A stretch of 64,000 nt of DNA from assembly GCA_963707665.1 (NCBI GenBank), contig CAVPQU010000018.1, positions 1 through 64,000 on the forward strand, written 5' to 3'. Positions within the stretch are counted from its first letter, which is position 1. The number at the start of each line of letters is the position of its first letter. Of the stretch, positions 1-9,731 are shown one piece after another. The translations under genes were made by a program, and so were the position numbers. The notes under the pieces were generated by a model. It ran no database searches and was not told where the DNA came from. It saw only the letters and a list, made by a program, of their open reading frames with translations. Origin of the DNA: DATJCV01 sp963707665. GTDB lineage: Bacteria > Pseudomonadota > Gammaproteobacteria > Burkholderiales > Burkholderiaceae_D.

Positions 1-1
1 A

Positions 2-2840
2 TTAATGATCTTGCAGCTTGGCCAACTGCTCGCGCAGTTTCTCCAGCGTCGCCGAGAAATTCGCCAGGCGCTCCTTTTCCTGCGCCACCACCGGCGCCGG
101 CGCGCGGGCGACGAAGCTTTCGTTGCCCAGCTTGGCGGTGGCCTTGGCGATCTCGCCTTCGAGCGCGCGATTTCCTTGCCAGGCGCTCGCGCTCGGCGGC
201 GACGTCGATCTCGACCTTGCAGCATCAGCTTGGTGGTGCCGACGATCGACACCGCCGCCGGCGACTCCGGCAGCGCGTCGACGATCTGCACTTCCGACAG
301 CTTGCCCAGCGCCTGCAGGTAGGGCGCGAAGACTTGCAGCCGCGCCTGCTGTTCGGCGCTGGCCGGCTTCGACGATCAGCGGCACGCGCAGCGACGGCGA
401 CAGCTGCATTTCGCCGCGCAGGTTGCGGGAGGCGTCGGTCAGCGCCTTCAGCTGCGCCATCCAGGCTTCGGCCTGCTCGTCGATCTGTGCCGGTTGCGCG
501 ACCGGGTAGGGCTGCAGCATGATCGTGTCGCCGTCGGCTTTCAGCGTGCGCCGGCCAGCGGCGCGACGGTCTGCCACAGCTGCTTCGGTGACGAACGGAA
601 TGATCGGGTGCGCCAGGCGCAGCACCACTTCCAGCACGCGCAGCAGGGTGTGGCGGGTGGCGCGCTGCTGCGCCTCGCTGCCGTGCTGGACCTGCACCTT
701 GGCCACTTCCAGGTACCAGTCGCAGTACTCGTCCCAGACGAACTTGTAGATGGCGGAGGCGATGTTGTCGAAGCGGTAGTCGTCGAAGCCCTTGGCCACT
801 TCCTGCTCGGTGCGCTGCAGCAGCGAGATGATCCAGCGGTCGGCCTGCGAGAATCGGTAGCGTCGGCGCGCATCGCCCGGCGCCTCGAGCCGCAATCCTT
901 GCCTTCGGTGTTCATCAGCACGAAGCGGGTCGCGTTCCACAGCTTGTTGCAGAAGTTGCGGTAGCCCTCGCAGCGGCCCAGGTCGAAGTTGATGTTGCGG
1001 CCCAGCGAGGCGTAGCTGGCCATCGTGAAGCGCACCGCGTCGGTGCCGAAGGCCGGGATGCCCGTCCGGGAATTCCTTGCGCGTGGCCTTGGCGATCTTC
1101 GTCGGCGTGCTTCGGATTCATCAGGCCGGTGGTGCGCTTGGCGACCAGCGCTTCGACGTCGATGCCGTCGATCAGGTCGATCGGGTCGAGCGTGTTGCCC
1201 TTCGACTTGGACATCTTCTGGCCGTTCGGCGTCGCGCACCAGGCCGTGCACGTAGACGGTCTCGAACGGCACCTTGCCGGTGAAGTGCGTGGTCATCATG
1301 ACCATGCGCGCCACCCAGAAGAAGATGATGTCGAAGCCGGTCACCAGCACCGACGACGGCAGGAACATCTGCGTAGTCCGGCGTCTCTTCCGGCCAGCCG
1401 AGCGTCGAGAACGGCACCAGCGCCGACGAGAACCAGGTGTCGAGCACGTCGTCGTCGCGCTGCAGCGCGCCTGGTAACCGCCGTGCGCCGGCCTTGCGCC
1501 TTGGCTTCGTCTTCGCTGCGCGCGACGTAGATATTGCCGTCGTCGTCGTACCAGGCCGGGATCCGGTGGCCCCACCACAGCTGGCGCGAGATGCACCAGT
1601 CCTGGATGTTGTTGAGCCACTGGTTGTAGGTGGTGGTCCAGTTTTCCGGGACGAACTTGATCTCGCCGTTCGCGACTTTTTCCAGCGCGACTTCGGCGAT
1701 CGACTTGCCCGGGGAAGGCGTGCCTTCCGGCGCCGGCTTGCTCATCGCGACGAACCACTGGTCGGTCAGCATCGGCTCGATGACGACGCCGGTGCGGTCG
1801 CCGCGCGGCACCATCAGCTTGTGCGGCTTGACCTGCTTCCAGCAAGCCCTGCGCGTCGAGGTCGGCGACGATCTGCTTGCGCGCGGCGAAGCGGTCCAGG
1901 CCGCGGTATTGTCTCGGGCGCGTTGTCGTTGATCTTGGCGTCCAGCGTCAGGATGCTGATCATGCGCCAGCTTGTGGCGCTGGCCCACCGCGTAGTCGTT
2001 GAAGTCGTGCGCCGGCGTGATCTTCACGCAGCCGGTGCCGAATTCCTTGTCGACGTAGTCGTCGGCGATGACCGGGATTTCGCGGCCGGTCAGCGGCAGC
2101 TTGAGCATCTTGCCGACCAGGTGCGTGTAGCGCTCGTCGGTCGGGTCGACCGCCACGGCGACGTCGCCCAGCATGGTTTCCGGGCGGGTGGTGGCGACCG
2201 TCAGGTGGCCGCTGCCATCGGCCAGCGGGTAGCGGATGTACCACATCGAGCCGTCTTCTTCTTCCGACACCACTTCGAGGTCGGACACCGCGGTGCCCAG
2301 CACCGGGTCCCAGTTGACCAGGCGCTTGCCGCGGTAGATCAGGCCCTGCTCGAACAGGCGCACGAACACTTCGGTCACGGCCTTCGAAGCGCGGCTCGTC
2401 CATCGTGAAGTATTCGCGGCTCCAGTCGGTCGAGGCGCCCAGGCGGCGCATCTGGCCGGTGATGGTGTAGCCGGATTTTTCTTTCCATTCCCAGACTTTT
2501 TCGACGAACTTTTCGCGGCCGAGGTCGTGGCGCGAAATCTTTTGCGCGTCGAGCTGGCGTTCGACCACGATCTGGGTCGCGATGCCGGCGTGGTCGGTGC
2601 CCGGAATCCAGGCCGTGTTGAAGCCGCGCATGCGGTAGTAGCGGGTCAGGCCATCCATGATGGTCTGGTTGAACGCATGCCCCATGTGCAGGGTGCCGGT
2701 CACGTTCGGCGGCGGCAGCTGGATGCTGAACGACGGGCTTGCCGGGGTCGGTGGTGGCGGTGAAGTAACCGCGCTGTTCCCATTCGGTGCGCCAGAATTG
2801 TTCAATGTCGGCGGGCTCGAAAGACTTGGCTAATTCCATG
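2..2840 (-). CDS. valS: Valyl-tRNA synthetase (frame broken by about 14 indels)
   Basis: Class I aminoacyl-tRNA synthetase that charges tRNA-Val in the cytoplasm. Read across frames the protein is about 946 aa, the usual length. It starts MELAKSFEPADIEQFW, has the HIGH-type signature PPPNVTGTLHMGH, the CP1 editing region with TTRPETMLGD, the WCISRQLWWGH segment, the KMSKSKGN loop near 1214-1190, and the C-terminal coiled-coil arm ending EQLAKLQDH. The stop lies at 2-4. The reading frame changes about 14 times (for example near 2735, 2383, 1966, 1842, 1497, 1370, 1222, 1107, 1065, 880, 580, 370 and 225), mostly explained by one extra base each. Since valS is essential and every piece is well conserved, these look like sequence errors rather than decay. 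It diverges from thiC. Confidence 0.95.
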
Positions 2841-2870
2841 GTGGACTTTGTGTTGAGACGAAACCGAACA

Positions 2871-2876
2871 TTATAA
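2871..2876 (-). promoter_or_regulatory. Probable valS -10 hexamer
   Basis: A perfect TATAAT read on the minus strand lies 30 bp upstream of the valS start. No good -35 hexamer is visible at 16-18 bp spacing, so this is a suggestion only. Confidence 0.35.
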
Positions 2877-2888
2877 GGGAGGCCCTCG

Positions 2889-2917
2889 CTGACTTCGGCC
2901 GGCATGGCGGCTATAAT
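2889..2917 (+). promoter_or_regulatory. Sigma70-type promoter of the thi cluster
   Basis: CTGACT (2889-2894), a 17 bp spacer and a perfect TATAAT (2912-2917) precede the TPP riboswitch. Transcription would start near 2924, about 30 nt before the aptamer. The promoter overlaps the control region of divergent valS. Confidence 0.6.
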
Positions 2918-2952
2918 GGTTCTCGTTGCCGCGCTTCGCCGCGCAACACACG

Positions 2953-3050
2953 CTAGGGGTCCTGGCTGCTTGCAAACCGGAAACGGAGTGCGGGCAACCG
3001 GGTGAGAAAAACCCTCCGAACCTGATCTGGGTAATGCCAGCGAAGGGAAG
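2953..3050 (+). promoter_or_regulatory. TPP riboswitch (THI element)
   Basis: The leader of thiC carries the conserved THI-box strings in order: GGGG near 2956, GGGTGAGA (2999-3006), ACCC, then GAACCTGATCTGGGTAAT and GCCAGCGAAGGGA (about 3018-3048). This is the thiamine pyrophosphate aptamer, which lowers expression of thiamine synthesis genes when TPP is abundant. The aptamer ends about 125 nt before the thiC start. I did not resolve whether the expression platform hides the ribosome binding site or terminates transcription; no T-tract hairpin is obvious. Confidence 0.93.
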
Positions 3051-3174
3051 CTTGAGAGAATCAGGGCTGCAGTCATTCCGCCATTCGTGCAACTGCCGCC
3101 GATCTGCTCCAAAACTCCTTTGCTGGCTCTTTAGCCGCCGCCGTGTCATTGCGACACCACGCAAAGGAGCCACC

Positions 3175-5105
<1,931 letters not shown>

Positions 5106-5113
5106 GCCTTGAA

Positions 5114-5323
5114 ATGACAATGATCGAAATCGAATTGAACGGCGCGCCGCACGCGGTGGCGCCGCCGCACAATCTGCAGGAGCTGGTCGACGCGCTGGAA
5201 CTGGCCGGCAAGGGCATGGCGGTCGCCGTCAACCGCGAAGTGGTGCCGCGCCAGCGGTGGGCGGAACGGGCATTGCAGCCGCGTGACCGGGTCGACATCG
5301 TGCGTGCGATCGGCGGCGGCTGA
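5114..5323 (+). CDS. thiS: Sulfur carrier protein ThiS
   Basis: A 69-residue ubiquitin-fold protein that carries sulfur as a C-terminal thiocarboxylate for thiazole formation with ThiG. It ends in the required di-glycine (DIVRAIGGG). A second ATG six bases downstream (5120) gives 67 aa, nearer the usual 66. It lies 8 bp after thiC and is probably co-transcribed. No thiF-type adenylating enzyme is present in the window. Confidence 0.93.
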   Translation: MTMIEIELNGAPHAVAPPHNLQELVDALELAGKGMAVAVNREVVPRQRWAERALQPRDRVDIVRAIGGG

Positions 5324-5333
5324 ACGCGGGGTT

Positions 5334-5353
5334 GCGCAAGGCATGCCTTGCGC
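5334..5353. repeat. Perfect 20 bp palindrome in the thiS-thiG spacer
   Basis: GCGCAAGG-CATG-CCTTGCGC reads identically on both strands. It begins 10 bp after the thiS stop. As RNA it could form a strong stem, but no T-tract follows, so it is not a standard terminator. Confidence 0.85.
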
Positions 5354-5366
5354 CGCGTGAATCCGA

Positions 5367-5382
5367 GCCGCTTGCAAGCGGC
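5367..5382. repeat. Perfect 16 bp palindrome in the thiS-thiG spacer
   Basis: GCCGCTTG-CAAGCGGC is a second perfect palindrome, 13 bp beyond the first. The two share a CTTGC/GCAAG core. Either RNA stem-loops for processing or stability, or protein sites, could explain the pair. Confidence 0.8.
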
Positions 5383-5440
5383 GAGGTGAGGGTCGCCAAA
5401 CCCGCCATGTGCAAGGACCGAGAAATACAGGAGAACTTGA

Positions 5441-6245
5441 ATGAGTAACTCGCATACAAACAGCCCGTCCGATGGCCTGACCATCGCCGGCAAAACCTAC
5501 CGCTCGCGCCTGCTGGTCGGCAGCGGCAAGTACCGCGACCTCGATGAAACGCGCGCCGCGACCGAAGCCGCCGGCGCCGAGATCATCACGGTCGCGATCC
5601 GCCGCGTCAACATCGGCCAGGACCCGAACGCGCCGAGCCTGCTCGGACGCGGTGCCGCCGTCGCGCTACACGATCCTGCCCAACACCGCCGGCTGCTACA
5701 ACGCCCAGGACGCGGTGTACACGCTGCAGCTGGCGCGCGAACTGCTGAACGGCCACAAGCTGGTCAAGCTCGAAGTGCTGGGCGACGAAAAGACGCTGTT
5801 CCCGAACATGCCGGAAACCCTGAAGGCGGCGGAGACGCTGGTCAAGGACGGCTTCGACGTCATGGTCTATTGCAGCGACGATCCGATCCAGGCGCGCATG
5901 CTGGAAGACATCGGCTGCGTCGCGGTGATGCCGCTGGCTTCGCTGATCGGCTCCGGCATGGGCATCCTGAATCCGTGGAACCTGTCGCTGATCATCGAGC
6001 AGGCGAAGGTGCCGGTGCTGGTCGACGCCGGCGTCGGCACCGCCTCGGATGCGGCGATCGCGATGGAGCTCGGCTGCGACGGCGTGCTGATGAACACCGC
6101 GATCGCCGGCGCGCGCGATCCGGTGCGCATGGCGCGCGCCATGCGGCTGGCGGTCGAGGCCGGGCGCGAGGCCTATCTGGCGGGACGCATTCCAAGGAAA
6201 TTCGCCGCTTCGCCGTCGTCGCCGATGGCGGGGCGGGTGCAATGA
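5441..6245 (+). CDS. thiG: Thiazole synthase ThiG (one indel)
   Basis: Makes the thiazole phosphate carboxylate from deoxyxylulose 5-phosphate, ThiS thiocarboxylate and dehydroglycine. The start at 5441 follows CAGGAGAA. The protein is about 267 aa with the N-terminal GLTIAGKTYRSRLLVGSGKY, the catalytic-lysine region KLEVLGDEKTLFPN and phosphate-binding loops in VPVLVDAGVGTASDAAIAME and GCDGVLMNTAIAGA. One extra base near 5645 (CTCGGACG for CTCGACG) breaks the frame. The stop overlaps the thiD start as ATGA. DXP, one substrate, is made by dxs elsewhere in the window. Confidence 0.95.
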
Positions 6246-7062
6246 GCTTCGCCCATCAGGCGCCGCCCAGCGTACTGGTATTTTCCGGCTCCGATCCCAG
6301 CGGCGGCGCCGGCATGCAGGCCGACATCACGGCGATTGCGGCGCTCGGCGCGCATCCGTTTTCGGTGCCGACCGTGCTGACGGTGCAGGACAACGAACGC
6401 GTGTTCGGCGTGCATCCGCTGCCGCCGGAACTGGTGCGGCAGCAGGCGCAAGTGCTGATCGACCGTTTCCGCATCGACGCCGTCAAGCTCGGCATGGTCG
6501 GCAACCGCGCCAATGCCGAAGTGATCGCCGAGATGATCCATGGCTTGCGCGCGCGCCAGCCGGAGCTGCCGGTGGTGTTCGATCCGGTGCTGGCCAACAA
6601 CGGCGGCGATGCACTGTCGCTGGAGGAGCCGATCGCGGCGATCGCGCCGCTGTTCGCGCTGGCGTCGGTCATCACGCCGAACCGGATCGAGGCGCAGCGC
6701 TTGTGCGACGGCGCCACCGGATGCCGAAGAGCAGGGCCGGATGCTGCTGGCGCGCGGCTGCGCCCACGTGCTGCTGAAGGGCGGCCACGGGCCGGAGCGC
6801 GAAGTGGTCGTCAACCGGCTGTACGGCGCCGACGGCAGCCGGGAATCCTGGAGCTGGCCGCGCCTGGCCGGCGAATTTCACGGCAGCGGCTGCACGCTGG
6901 CGGCGGCCGTCGCGGCGCTGCTGGCGCAGGGCCAGCGCATGCAGGCGGCGGTGGCGCAGGCGCAGGCCTATTGCCAGCAGGCGCTGGCGCGATTCCTACG
7001 CGCTGGCGCCGGGCCAGCGCTTCCCCAACCGCACCGCGCCGTTTCTGAAGGAGGCCGCATGA
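6242..7062 (+). CDS. thiD: Hydroxymethylpyrimidine/phosphomethylpyrimidine kinase (two indels)
   Basis: Phosphorylates HMP and HMP-P to HMP-PP. It shows the canonical N-terminus FSGSDPSGGAGMQADI and the C-terminal GSGCTL anion hole with the catalytic cysteine. It is about 272 aa. Extra bases near 6718 (ACCGGATG) and 6992 (CGATTCC) break the frame. Start and stop overlap thiG and thiE as ATGA, so translation is likely coupled. This is the catalytically complete ThiD of the window, in contrast to the degenerate paralogue at 39374-40210. Confidence 0.94.
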
Positions 7063-7684
7063 AGGACGTCATGAAGGGCTTGTATCTGGTCACGCCCGAC
7101 TGGGACGACACCGAAAGACTGCTGGCGGTCACCGAGCGCGCGCTGCAGGGCGGCGCGGCGCTGGTGCAGTACCGCCACAAGAGCGCCGGCGCCGACCTGC
7201 GGCAGGAGCAGGCGGCGGCCGTGCTGGCGCTGTGCCGGCGCTACCGGCGGCCCCTGATCATCAACGATTTCGTCGAGCTGTGCGAAGCGCTGGATGCGGA
7301 CGGCGTGCACGTCGGCGGCACCGACGCCGCGGTGGCCGAGGTGCGGGCGCGGCTGGGCGCGGCACAAGATCGTCGGCGCTTCCTGCTACGGCGAGCTGCA
7401 GCTGGCGCGCGACGCGCATCGGGCCGGCGCCAGCTATGTCGCCTTCGGCGGCTTTTATCCGTCGCGCGTCAAGAAATATCCGGTGACCACGCCGCTCGCC
7501 ATCATCAATGCGGCGAAGGCCGAAATCCCGCTGCCGGCGGTGGTGATCGGCGGCATGACGGCGGACAACGCCGCGCCGCTGGTGGCGGCCGGCGCCGACA
7601 TGGTGGCGGCGATCACCAGCGTTTATCTGGCGCCGGAGCCCGCAGGCGGCTGCGCGCGCATTCGACGCGCTATTCGCTGCCTGA
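7059..7684 (+). CDS. thiE: Thiamine phosphate synthase ThiE (two indels)
   Basis: Condenses HMP-PP with thiazole phosphate to give thiamine phosphate. About 207 aa: MKGLYLVTPDW, QYRHKSAG (pyrophosphate binding), LIINDFVELCEALDADGVHVG, ASYVAFGGFYPSRVKKYP and a PAVVIGGMTADNA barrel end. Extra bases near 7362 and 7645 break the frame; after correction it ends FDALFAA. It is the last gene of the cluster. The thiO/thiH dehydroglycine enzyme is absent here and must be encoded elsewhere. Confidence 0.93.
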
Positions 7685-7704
7685 CGCGGTTTTTATCCAG
7701 CCCG

Positions 7705-8326
7705 TTATAAGTCCGGCTGGCGTGCCTCTGCTGCCAGCAGCGGCTGCAGCGCCGTTGCCCACACTTCGGCGTCGACGGCGCGCTGCGGCATTGCCGCCGT
7801 TTCGCAGCAGGCAGGCGTCGGCCCCGGGCTGGCGCAACGGCTGCAAGGCGCTCAAGGCGGCAATCAGTTGCGGCGTCAGCCGGTCCAGCACCGGCCGCAC
7901 GCTGCGTCCCAGATCCGGCACATCGGTAAACGGCGCCTGATGTTGCGCGCGCCATTGCTGATGCAATTGACGTTGGAGCAGCTTGCCGGCCTCGAATTGT
8001 GCCTGGAAAAATGCCACGGCCAGTGCCGGTTCCAAGCCGCCTTGTAGCGCGCTTTGCGCGACGTCCTCCAGGATTTTTCGCTCCCGTGCCGGGTCGTCGA
8101 TCGGCGCTCCGGAATTCCATTTGCTGCGCGCCACCAGCGGCGCCACGGCCAGCCGTTCTTCCATCAGTCGGAACAGGTGCCGTAGTTGAAGCTGCCGGTT
8201 CTGGCTGCAGGGATTGGTATCGGCAGCGTGTAGCGGCGGCGACTGGCAGGCGCCGAGCAGCAGCGCGAAGCCAAGGCCGAGCAGGCCGCGCCGCAGTACG
8301 GCGGAAAGTCGTGGCGGATAGCGCAT
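7705..8326 (-). CDS. Secreted (lipoprotein-type) chorismate mutase, AroQ-gamma class
   Basis: About 207 aa. The N-terminus carries a lipoprotein signal (GLLGLGFALLLGACQS, lipobox LLGAC). The mature part resembles periplasmic AroQ-gamma chorismate mutases, which convert chorismate to prephenate: RLMEERLAVAPLVARSKW, the PIDDPARERKIL block and AVAFFQAQFEAGKLLQ. The frame breaks near 7790; continuing in the other frame gives ATALQPLLAAEARQPDL and a stop at 7705. An upstream TTG at 8332 is an alternative start. The role of exported chorismate mutases is unclear. It converges with thiE, with a 20 bp gap. Confidence 0.8.
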
Positions 8327-8470
8327 CGGCAAAGAATGGCGGTCAGTGACGGACCGTCATTGTCCGTGATTATTGATGGCGTGCCGGTAGCAGGCAAGCG
8401 CGGGCGGTGGCTAAAAATCCGGGACGGTTTTCCTGCGTGCCAGTTTTTCGTCAAAATTCCAACAAATGCA

Positions 8471-8530
8471 GCAGTATAGGAAAATTTATCATATTTAACC
8501 GGCGATATTCGACGTCTATAGTGGCAGTAT
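8471..8530 (+). repeat. 53-bp paired-heptamer element, copy E
   Basis: GCAGTAT at 8471 and again at 8524, exactly 53 bp apart. An A/T block (GAAAATTT, 8480-8487) and GATATT (8504-8509) lie at the offsets seen in the four other copies. It sits in the 257 bp spacer between two minus-strand genes (chorismate mutase and GGDEF). I recognise no known family. Confidence 0.7.
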
Positions 8531-8583
8531 ATGCTTGCCATCGATCCGCGAGCCGGCCCCGGCCCGTGTCACCAGTCGGTGGT

Positions 8584-9492
8584 CTAGCGTGAAGTCCGCC
8601 GTCCGTTCGCCACCGCGCCCATGATTTCCGAGTCGGCGTCGATGCCGAACACGGAAAACACCGTGCTGTTTTTGCCTTGGCTCTTGGCCCGGTACATCAG
8701 CATGTCGGCGGCCTTGATCGCTTCCCTGGTAGTCAGCATTTCGGTCGGGAAAGTGAGGGCGCCGATGCTGCAGGTGACATTGACGTGTTCGGACTGGAAC
8801 GCGGCCGTCAATGCCTGGCGCGCCTTGGTGATAATGTTGGCGGCCGCCTTCTGATCGGTATTCGGAAACAATATGCAGAATTCGTCGCCGCCCAGCCGCG
8901 CGATCAAGTCGGTGCGGCGGCACGATTCATGCCAGACACGGGAGACCAGTTTGAGCACGCGGTCGCCTTCGTGGTGGCCTTGCGTGTCGTTGACCGACTT
9001 GAAGTCGTCGAGGTCGACGTAAGCCAGCGTGATCGGCTGGTGGTCGCGGCTGGCCAGGTCGAAATGGTATTGCAGCATCGGCATGAAGGCACGCGCGTTG
9101 AGGCAGCCTGTCAGGTGATCGGTGCGCGCCAGCCGCTGCTCCAGCTCCAGCCGCATGCGCAGCTTGTGCAGCAGCGCGACGATGATCAGGAACAGTGCCA
9201 GCGGCGTCAAGCCGTTCCACAGCACAATGGCCTGGGTTTCCGTCACGTCGCCAGCATTGAACAGGCCGGCCGTGACCGACAGGAAGAATGACAGCAAGGC
9301 AGTGTTGCGGCCTTCCTGTTTGCCGAGATACCAGGTGGCAACGGCGATCGGTACAAAATAAAAGATCGCAAAGGAAAGCTTGAAGCCCGTCAGGTAATCG
9401 AGGGTGCCAATCAGGGCGACGACGAGCAAAATCAGCGTCACAAGCCACGGACGCGCGAGCGTGGAGAGGGCGTGGTCAACAATATTCAGCAT
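8584..9492 (-). CDS. Membrane-bound GGDEF diguanylate cyclase
   Basis: 302 aa. About four to five hydrophobic segments fill residues 10-115 (PWLVTLILLVVALIGTLDYL, LSFAIFYFVPIAVATWYL, ALLSFFLSVTAGLF, LTPLALFLIIVALL). A GGDEF domain follows from about residue 125 (ARTDHLTGCLNARAF) with an intact RLGGDEF active-site loop. RRTD five residues before GGDEF fits the RxxD inhibitory I-site, so it probably makes cyclic di-GMP and is product-inhibited. I chose ATG at 9492 over an in-frame TTG at 9510. The sensed signal is not visible from the sequence. Confidence 0.9.
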   Translation of the reverse strand: MLNIVDHALSTLARPWLVTLILLVVALIGTLDYLTGFKLSFAIFYFVPIAVATWYLGKQEGRNTALLSFFLSVTAGLFNAGDVTETQAIVLWNGLTPLALFLIIVALLHKLRMRLELEQRLARTDHLTGCLNARAFMPMLQYHFDLASRDHQPITLAYVDLDDFKSVNDTQGHHEGDRVLKLVSRVWHESCRRTDLIARLGGDEFCILFPNTDQKAAANIITKARQALTAAFQSEHVNVTCSIGALTFPTEMLTTREAIKAADMLMYRAKSQGKNSTVFSVFGIDADSEIMGAVANGRRTSR

Positions 9493-9719
9493 GATGGTCC
9501 CGAGTGGCAATGAGCTTCACTGCGCTTGAGCGTGCGGCAAAAAGTGTCAGGACGCATTGATCCTGCTTAGCCTTGCCGACCGCCTATATCATGGGTTGCC
9601 CATAAGACTGCTTCGGGATTGATTGTACTTATTTCAAGCTGGCCAAGCGATGCCTAAATGCAACATATTGTTGCACCGCATGCAGTACGCGGCCGCGGCG
9701 TTGGGGTGATCGCCCGGCT

Positions 9720-9725
9720 TATAAT
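9720..9725 (+). promoter_or_regulatory. Perfect -10 hexamer 6 bp before the uvrD start
   Basis: TATAAT ends at 9725 and the uvrD ATG begins at 9732, so transcription from it would start at or next to the start codon. No Shine-Dalgarno-like sequence is present. The -35 region is weak. Confidence 0.45.
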
Positions 9726-9731
9726 CGGACG

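Noticed and set aside
5367..5382. Palindromes after thiS as rho-independent terminators
   Set aside because: No T-tract follows either stem, and thiG-thiD-thiE lack a clear promoter of their own downstream.
7623..8120. Alternative minus-strand frame over the chorismate mutase gene
   Set aside because: Only its last part is needed, as the continuation after a frame break; the remainder is a shadow frame.
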